Of a stretch of DNA of 64,000 nt, positions 58,801-64,000 are shown piece by piece; positions within the stretch are counted from its first letter, which is position 1, and each line of letters opens with the position of its first letter. The translations under genes were made by a program, and so were the position numbers. Below the pieces are notes generated by a model. The model was not told the origin of the DNA. It saw only the letters and a program-made list of their open reading frames with translations, and searched no databases. This DNA is from Triops longicaudatus (Eukaryota; Arthropoda; Branchiopoda; Notostraca; Triopsidae), in the NCBI GenBank assembly GCA_022885665.1, contig JAGQDJ010000608.1:744001-808000 (forward strand), given 5' to 3'.

Positions 58801-59843
58801 AACTAAATTAAAATAGTACACTCTTCACGGGGGAAAATACGATAACAAGACAGTAAATCTGTCAAGGACAGCCCGCCAAAAAGTAGATAAACAGCTGGTC
58901 AATGTGACGTTCGGTCCAAAGACTCTTAAGTCCGATTCCAGAGTGCGAAGTAAACAAAATACTGGCACGTTGTCAACTTTCAATTGAAGCCGTCTTTCTT
59001 GTTGACTGGTTAAAGCAGTGTTGTTCAAAAATCGGTAAGCTCCCAAAAGTTGTTAAAAGTAATGTTTCTTTGGGTGATAACGTACTAAATTTGACTCACG
59101 TCCTCGTTCTTAACAACGTATTTCCGATAAGCAATAATTGTTGTAATTAAAGGAAAACTTTTTAGCCCAGTGCTTTCGAGAAGCACTGGGCTAAAACGTG
59201 ACTCGCTGGCTCATGGGGCAAAATTTCTCCGAAAACCCTGATACGGACTAAATAACCCCAACATTGAGAAGGTATTAAAAACGGAGACAAATTATCAGAC
59301 AGTTTGATTTAGAAAAACGCCCTAGATACAATCTATTTGGGTAATGAGTTGTTTTGCTGATGATAATGTTAAGGCTTCTTTATATTGACCGAGGGGCTGT
59401 CAAGGGGACCGAGTACTTGTTTGTCGTTACAGTATTCCCAAATTAGGAAATCAGTTGTTGGACTTCTAACGGGTTTTTGATTAGTATAAGCAACATGGGG
59501 GTAAAAACATGGGTACTCACTAATGCTTTATTAATACCCCGTTCCACGAAAGTAATGTACCATATAGGTCAAGCAAAGGTCAAAAGACATGACGGCAATA
59601 GGCAATACATATGTACGTGCACTTGTAAAAGTTCAGTATATTTGAATGTACGCAATGGTTATTGAAGTGATGTCGCAATGTTAATGGCGCAATGCGAACT
59701 TTACAATACAATATGGTATTTCGAAAGCAAAAGCAGTACTTACCAAAATCGATGAATTTTTTTATGGAGAGCGGCGATGGACTGAAATGGGAATAATGAT
59801 CCAACATTTTGGCTGTACTACGAAGAACACTCGTAATCCTCAT
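55891..59843 (-). CDS. Pdk: Pyruvate dehydrogenase kinase, 5 exons, 427 aa
   Basis: Mitochondrial matrix Ser kinase of the GHKL fold that phosphorylates and switches off the E1-alpha subunit of the pyruvate dehydrogenase complex, sparing glucose. Exons (minus): 59843-59744, 57428-57036, 56981-56817, 56583-56405, 56337-55891; total 1,284 nt, phases agree. N-terminal helical domain: SPSPLSIKKFIDFG, ELPVRLANIMKEISLLPDNL, RNRHADVVPTMAKGVIELRE. ATP site: N-box ELFKNAMRA (E242, N246), G1 DLGGG (282-286), G2 GYGYGLPLSR (318-322 onward), then GYGTDAVVFLKALSSE. A DW motif near the C-terminus (SSDWVTYG) matches PDKs rather than BCKD kinase. Usual length 400-436 aa. Intron 1 is 2.3 kb. Intron 2 is 54 bp, stop-free and a multiple of three. 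Confidence 0.95.
58209..58326. mobile_element. Fold-back (MITE-like) element in PDK intron 1
   Basis: Two 30-bp arms (58209-58238 and 58297-58326) form an inverted repeat with 26 of 30 matching. Both contain CCATGGTTAG, and the outer ends are CACTAGCC. About 58 bp separate the arms. No clear target duplication is seen. Likely a short non-autonomous DNA element, family unknown to me. Confidence 0.6.
59160..59196. repeat. Perfect 16-bp hairpin, 5-base loop
   Basis: TTTTAGCCCAGTGCTT at 59160-59175 pairs perfectly with 59181-59196 around the loop TCGAG. It lies in PDK intron 1, about 550 bp from exon 1. The stem is too short for a normal pre-miRNA. It may be the tip of an old element or a structured RNA. 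Confidence 0.85.
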
Positions 59844-60460
59844 TTTGCAATTGGTTATGGAGGCTTGGCAACCAGGTTAAAATATAAAAACACAAGGGAA
59901 ATCCCCTGAAAGAGAGCGAACGTATTATTTTCAAGAACCAACTGAATTTTACAATAAGAACTATGCAAACAAAAGAACTGTACAGAAACACAGTAAATAA
60001 TTTCAGTATGGCAATACTTCAGGGTAAAATTAAAGAAAATCAAAGGAAAGCGAAAAGTTTGACTGTTCAACTTACGTTTGAAACAGGTGACGAAACGTTA
60101 AAAACGGAAAAATCAGAGGAAGCTGTGTTTTGGCACACACACAGCCGCTTACTAGCACGGAAGACAAACAAAAAGGGGTACCAAACCCATACGTAAAATA
60201 GGCAGTTGCTTCCGTAAACTCCTTGTTAACCCTGAACGGTCTTCAGTCTGTACTGGTCTCAAAGCAAGACCAGCACGTAAGCGAATGCAACTTACCAAAA
60301 GCGTAAACAAACCCAGGGGGATCCAAGGACACTGGGGCGGGCACGTCCGCCAAACGCTAGTCAAGAAAAAAATTTGTCAAGCTCGACATATACGCCATCT
60401 TACGGTCCTTTTTATGGGGACAAAAGCGTAAATTGCATTGTAGACCGTCGCCTGCTGCTG

Positions 60461-60461
<1 letters not shown>

Positions 60462-60492
<31 letters not shown>

Positions 60493-60500
60493 NNNNNNNN

Positions 60501-60532
<32 letters not shown>
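60462..60532. other. Poly-T run with 8-base N gap
   Basis: T31, then eight N (60493-60500), then T32. The true length of this homopolymer is unknown. Proteins predicted through it are artefacts. Confidence 0.95.
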
Positions 60533-60535
<3 letters not shown>

Positions 60536-61156
60536 TTGAATACAGAATTTCGTAGCTTCAGTACTTAACACACTAAGTCACTATGATACGAAACTCTTTG
60601 TTACAATTTAGAAGAGGAAGTTTCAGCAATGACGTGCTTTGCTCGAGTGTCCGCACTGATTCGCTTCTATTTGAAAGCACCTGCTAGCTTTAGTACAAAG
60701 GCGTTCACGGCTATTTTGCCTTTAAACTGAGATTAACGTTCTAGAGGCATATTCGCTGAAGGCCATATATGACCCTAAGTAATGACTGTAAATTTTTTAC
60801 GTATTTCCCGTTCCCCAGTTTATAATCCAATTAGCGTGGATAAAGTGGTTAATTTAAAAAAAAAAAGAAAAATGAACCTCGCAAAAAGACAAGCAAAATA
60901 CATACACTCGAGAGTGCAGTTGAGAAAAGTAAAAATTGACGTATGAATAGTAAAAGTGATTGAAGAAATAATTTCTTAAAATATATTAAAAATGAATATA
61001 ATAAAAAGTCAACTCAGTAGAACCCATTTAACTTACCTCTGATAGCAACAAGTGTGGGAAAATCCTCGTAACTACAAGCTAGTCTTGCCGCTATTCTAGG
61101 TGCTGTTAAGAAAATACGTAGGTAAACTAAAATTTATATAAATAAAGATGTATACA

Positions 61157-61203
61157 AGTATAGTATAGGGTAAAGTATAGTATAGGGTAAGTATAGGGTA
61201 AAA
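61157..61203. repeat. Short tandem repeat, TATAGGGTAA-based
   Basis: About three imperfect copies of AGTATAGTATAGGGTAA, seen directly. Confidence 0.8.
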
Positions 61204-61565
61204 TCAATACATGACACGTATAATCCCAGACTATATTGAAATTTTATCAGGTTTTTATAAACTAATGTATGAACTAATTAATGCAACTCCTATTTTTTAA
61301 AAAATTCCTGCGTGCAAACTAATATTTGTAGGAATATGGACAGGGATGATTGCAATCGGGGTGTTTAATCATAAAAGAAAGGCTGCAAAAATGTAGAAAG
61401 AAAAAACTCACTAGTTCTGTCATCAACATTTTGTATAAATTTTCACCATAAATCGTTTTTTTATCGTTTAACTCCAAGTCAGTTCATTGCAGTTGAAGAA
61501 AAAATAAGACTACATAAGCGCAACGTGCAGTACCCAATACTAAACGCAGTCACATGAGACATAGG

Positions 61566-62570
61566 TCATAGGGTCGTACCGCCGAGCTGTTGAAGAACTG
61601 AGACAACCAAGTTGCGCAGAGTCTACAAGTCGGAAACATAAACTGTGAGAATTCATTACAATGTACAGCAAAAGTCACAGAAAAACTGTTTTTAAACCAG
61701 AGAATAGTTGAAAAGTTAATAAGAAATGGGAGAAGCAGTTTAACCTGAGGCTTGCAATGTTCTTCTAACCAAGAGAAAATGCTGCCTGATAGTTCCGTAA
61801 AGTTCGCAACCGAGACTGCGGTATCAAACGATACAAACAGTGATTCCATGATAGTCTGGAACTGTAAAAGAAAATAAATAAAAGAAATGAAAAAATAATA
61901 CAAGATATAAGATTTCTTAAACTATGAAACTATACAGAATAACAGTATACTTACAACGCGGAACTTTAACTCCTCTGGAACACTGCTATCAGACTGACCC
62001 GGTTGACTTTGCTGCGCTTTAACTATCTGTTCGTAATTACTCTTCATAATTTGCAACGCGACAACCTCCTTGCGTAACGCTGATAACTCTTCTTCTTGTT
62101 TTTTCTTCTGCTGCAGCAAAAACTGTAAGAGGTACAATTATACATTCTTATTAGCTTCCCCCCAAAAAAATTACTTGTGTATAATCAATAGATCGTTGCA
62201 GAACTGTGGCTTTGCTAAGCTTGTAGCCAGAAACTGTATCTTGCTGCTGGCACGTTGGTACTAAATCTTGCAAGGAATCATATCCTTTCTTAATAGCATC
62301 TCTGCGCTTTTGCTCAGCTTGTGTATGAGCTTCCCTTCGACGTTCTTTGTAACTAATGGTCGACTTTCCGTCGCTGTCCTCGTCATCTGTATTATCAAAA
62401 ACTTGAATTTTTTCGCGAACAATACAACTATTACCTGTATTGTGAGCCGAGGAGAGAGTATTAATGGAACCCGCGCTGTTGCAGCGAGAAATCTGGCGAT
62501 CGGTTCGCTCCAAATTGCTTGTACTTGGACTAGACGGCTCAATTTTGGCGTCAAAGTGGTGTTCGGCCAT
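61566..62570 (-). CDS. MLX: Max-like protein X (bHLH-zip factor), 5 exons, 229 aa
   Basis: Nuclear basic helix-loop-helix leucine-zipper protein. As the obligate partner of Mondo/ChREBP it binds carbohydrate-response E-boxes; it also pairs with MAD-family proteins. The fly orthologue is bigmax. Exons (minus): 62570-62435, 62386-62175, 62122-61955, 61861-61745, 61622-61566; total 690 nt, phases agree. After an acidic NTDDEDSD stretch comes the basic region RRREAHTQAEQKRRDAIKKG, with the His/Glu/Arg set that reads CACGTG. The helix-loop-helix contains VPTCQQQD, and a zipper follows (KKKQEEELSALRKEVVAL). The C-terminal domain has FQTIMESLF, FSWLEEHCKPQTLRN. Human isoforms are about 244 aa or longer. 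The first intron is only 48 bp, stop-free and flanked by the direct repeat AATACAG. Confidence 0.94.
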
Positions 62571-62999
62571 ACTGCAAAGCTAAGGCTTCGTACTATCTCA
62601 AAATAAACTACTCATGTCCGTCATTAACTGAAAAAGAATTTCACTCACATCATAGCCCCAAACGCACAACCCATGCGAAACTTGCAAGGAAAAACAAACA
62701 AAACTAGGTCTAACTAACGTTAAACGGCGCTAGCATCGCTAGCCCCCCAATGAAAAAAGCACGTAGTCAGAATTCGTTTCACAATTGTCGATGTGTCCCA
62801 CATGAAAACTCACCTTAATATACATGCGCAATATTTGAAGACATAACCTCCATTTCTTTTATTATTTCACAATAATCTGTCCTGTTTTAAAAATCTCGAC
62901 CACAAGTATTTGGAGGCGGTTAATGCGAAGGGATTATAAAAAAGAACGCATATAAAAATGATTACATAATAAAAAGTTTTTCATGTATCTGACGACAGG
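62571..62999. other. MLX upstream region / ACTR8 3' flank
   Basis: These 429 bp lie between two genes on the same strand. No coding exon seen. It must contain the MLX promoter and ACTR8 3' UTR. Confidence 0.5.
62858..62863 (-). terminator. ACTR8 poly(A) signal, AATAAA
   Basis: AATAAA on the minus strand, 137 bp after the ACTR8 stop codon. Plausible by position. Confidence 0.45.
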
Positions 63000-63996
63000 T
63001 TATACAATAAACGGAGCTCTTTCCCGCAGCAAACGCATTCCCTGCTTGGCCCATTCTTCAGGCTTAATCCAGAGCTCTTGAGCCGGTTCCAAACACGACA
63101 TCACTGCTGCACCTTTCCACGTTACCATTGAAGGATCCATATCCTTCGGGCGGACTACAATCTCCATTTGCTCTGTGGAAGCGTATGTTGAAAAATAAAA
63201 CCAAATTTGCAAACTGAATTACCTGATCGGTGAATATAAGGAACTTGCATATGAAAACGGTTCTGGAGCCAACGCTCGATACCTTCGAACTTGACTCCTC
63301 CACCGACTAAAAGAATGCAAGAATACATCTTCCGCTTGAGGTCTTCAGCTACACCGAGAGAAACACAAAAGAGTAAGCTATTTTTCAAAGTATTAGTTAG
63401 AGATTTGAGGAATATAGTAATAACATGACAGAGATTTGTCCAATATACATTATTAGCGATAAGAATACGGTACAACCCGCTTGTTTGAAGAGGCTCGAGA
63501 TTGGACGGAGAGTAATGGGCTTAAAGGGGATCGTCAACTTTCCATTCAATTGCGCGGATTATTCAAATAACCGCTATTCAAATTACCGGAGATTACTGTA
63601 GTACTTACGGCAGCGTTCTATGCTTTGCAGTATAGCTTGATCTAAGCCGAGTAGAACGTCAGGTTGGAATTCCACGTTTTCATCTTTCCCTTCTTCTTTG
63701 GCATTCCCACCCTCTTCAGCCAACTCATCATCCGCTTCACCATCCCCTGCGCCAGCATCAGCATCACCGCGGTTATATTTCCTCTATTATGAAAGATTAT
63801 CCATGAACTAATTTTAGTATTAAAGAAAAAAGCTATGAAGTCTTACACTCGTTTCTCTGAGATAGGTTGAATCATGCGGGTCTTCCGCATCACCAGTATA
63901 GCGAGGGTATGAGTGCACCTTTTTATTCGAGCCAGTTACTAAAAACATATCCGGACTAAACAAGCTTAAAGGCGCAATAAGCCTCTCATCACCAAT
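63000..63996 (-). CDS. ACTR8: Actin-related protein 8, 3' part (partial)
   Basis: Nuclear actin-related protein, a subunit of the INO80 chromatin-remodelling complex. Only the last four exons are in the window (minus): 63996-63847, 63783-63609, 63348-63223, 63172-63000. The gene continues past the right edge. The first listed exon is taken to start at the TTAG acceptor at 64000-63997. Family blocks: RLIAPLSLFSPDMF, DAEDPHDSTYL, an acidic insert (GEADDELAEEGGNAKEEGKD), VLLGLDQAILQSIE, KMYSCILLVGGGVKF, RPKDMDPSMVTWKGAAVMSC and the conserved C-terminus LRERAPF. The VGGG and WKGAAV segments fit the actin-fold ATP/hinge region. Intron 63349-63608 is largely made of a MITE. Confidence 0.92.
63468..63598. 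mobile_element. Tc1/pogo-like MITE in ACTR8 intron (about 131 bp)
   Basis: The left side has CAACCCGCTTGTTTGAAGAG, close to CAACCCGCTTATTTGAATAG at the 54905 end of the element near big brain. The right end read from the minus strand is CAGTAATCTCCGGTAATTTG. Internal ATTCAAAT words repeat in both directions. TA flanks are possible (left TACGG, right TGTAGTA). It occupies about half of the 260-bp intron, ending about 10 bp from the 5' splice site of the exon at 63609. Confidence 0.5.
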
Positions 63997-64000
63997 CTAA

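Larger units (their letters stand above)
59844..61565. other. Intergenic between PDK 5' end and MLX 3' end
   Basis: No gene recognised. It includes an assembly gap inside a poly-T run and a short tandem repeat (listed separately), plus a single CAGTAGAACCCATTTAACTT sequence near 61014 that resembles the end of a pogo/Tc1-like element. Confidence 0.5.

Noticed and set aside
60374..60571. 64-codon frames across the poly-T/N run on both strands
   Set aside because: Products of homopolymer and N bases, not genes.

Overview
This window is a piece of an animal nuclear genome, very probably an arthropod. It has split genes with canonical GT-AG introns, some only 48-60 bp long. It carries a clear orthologue of the arthropod aquaporin-like gene big brain, recognised by its long C-terminal tail of repeated Ser-x-Tyr motifs. 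It also carries a Dicer of the Dicer-1 type with an intact helicase, a combination that fits a crustacean or another lineage outside the higher insects. The exact species cannot be told from the sequence.

Layout. Bases 1 to about 23.5 kb hold no coding gene I can support. This stretch contains three non-autonomous hAT-type elements with perfect 8-bp target duplications, G/C homopolymer runs, a tRNA-like (SINE-type) remnant and an apparent excess of the hexamer CTGTCA/TGACAG. From 23.5 kb to the right edge the window is gene-dense with eight recognisable genes. These are Dicer (minus, 19 coding exons, 2,067 aa), ERH (plus, 104 aa), the proteasome beta subunit PSMB4 (plus, 254 aa), MGAT1/GnT-I (minus, 466 aa), big brain (minus, 683 aa, with a 7.4-kb intron), pyruvate dehydrogenase kinase (minus, 427 aa), the bHLH-zip factor MLX (minus, 229 aa) and the 3' end of ACTR8 (minus, running off the edge). 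I rebuilt each model exon by exon. Every model keeps its reading frame across all junctions and ends in a stop.

How the genes relate. Dicer and ERH are arranged head to head across about 0.8 kb. Both act in small-RNA biology, since ERH is a Microprocessor partner in animals, so a shared promoter is worth testing. PSMB4 and MGAT1 converge tail to tail about 370 bp apart. MGAT1, big brain, PDK, MLX and ACTR8 all lie on the minus strand but have unrelated roles (N-glycan processing, membrane channel/neurogenesis, mitochondrial fuel switching, glucose-responsive transcription, chromatin remodelling). I see no operon-like logic among them.

The points most worth a second look are the double change of the aquaporin NPA boxes (NPC and NPV) in big brain, the Dicer-ERH pair, three very short introns whose length is a multiple of three and which contain no stop codon (one of them cuts the catalytic EDD motif of MGAT1), and the MITE families. 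I found no sign of an unknown multi-gene system.
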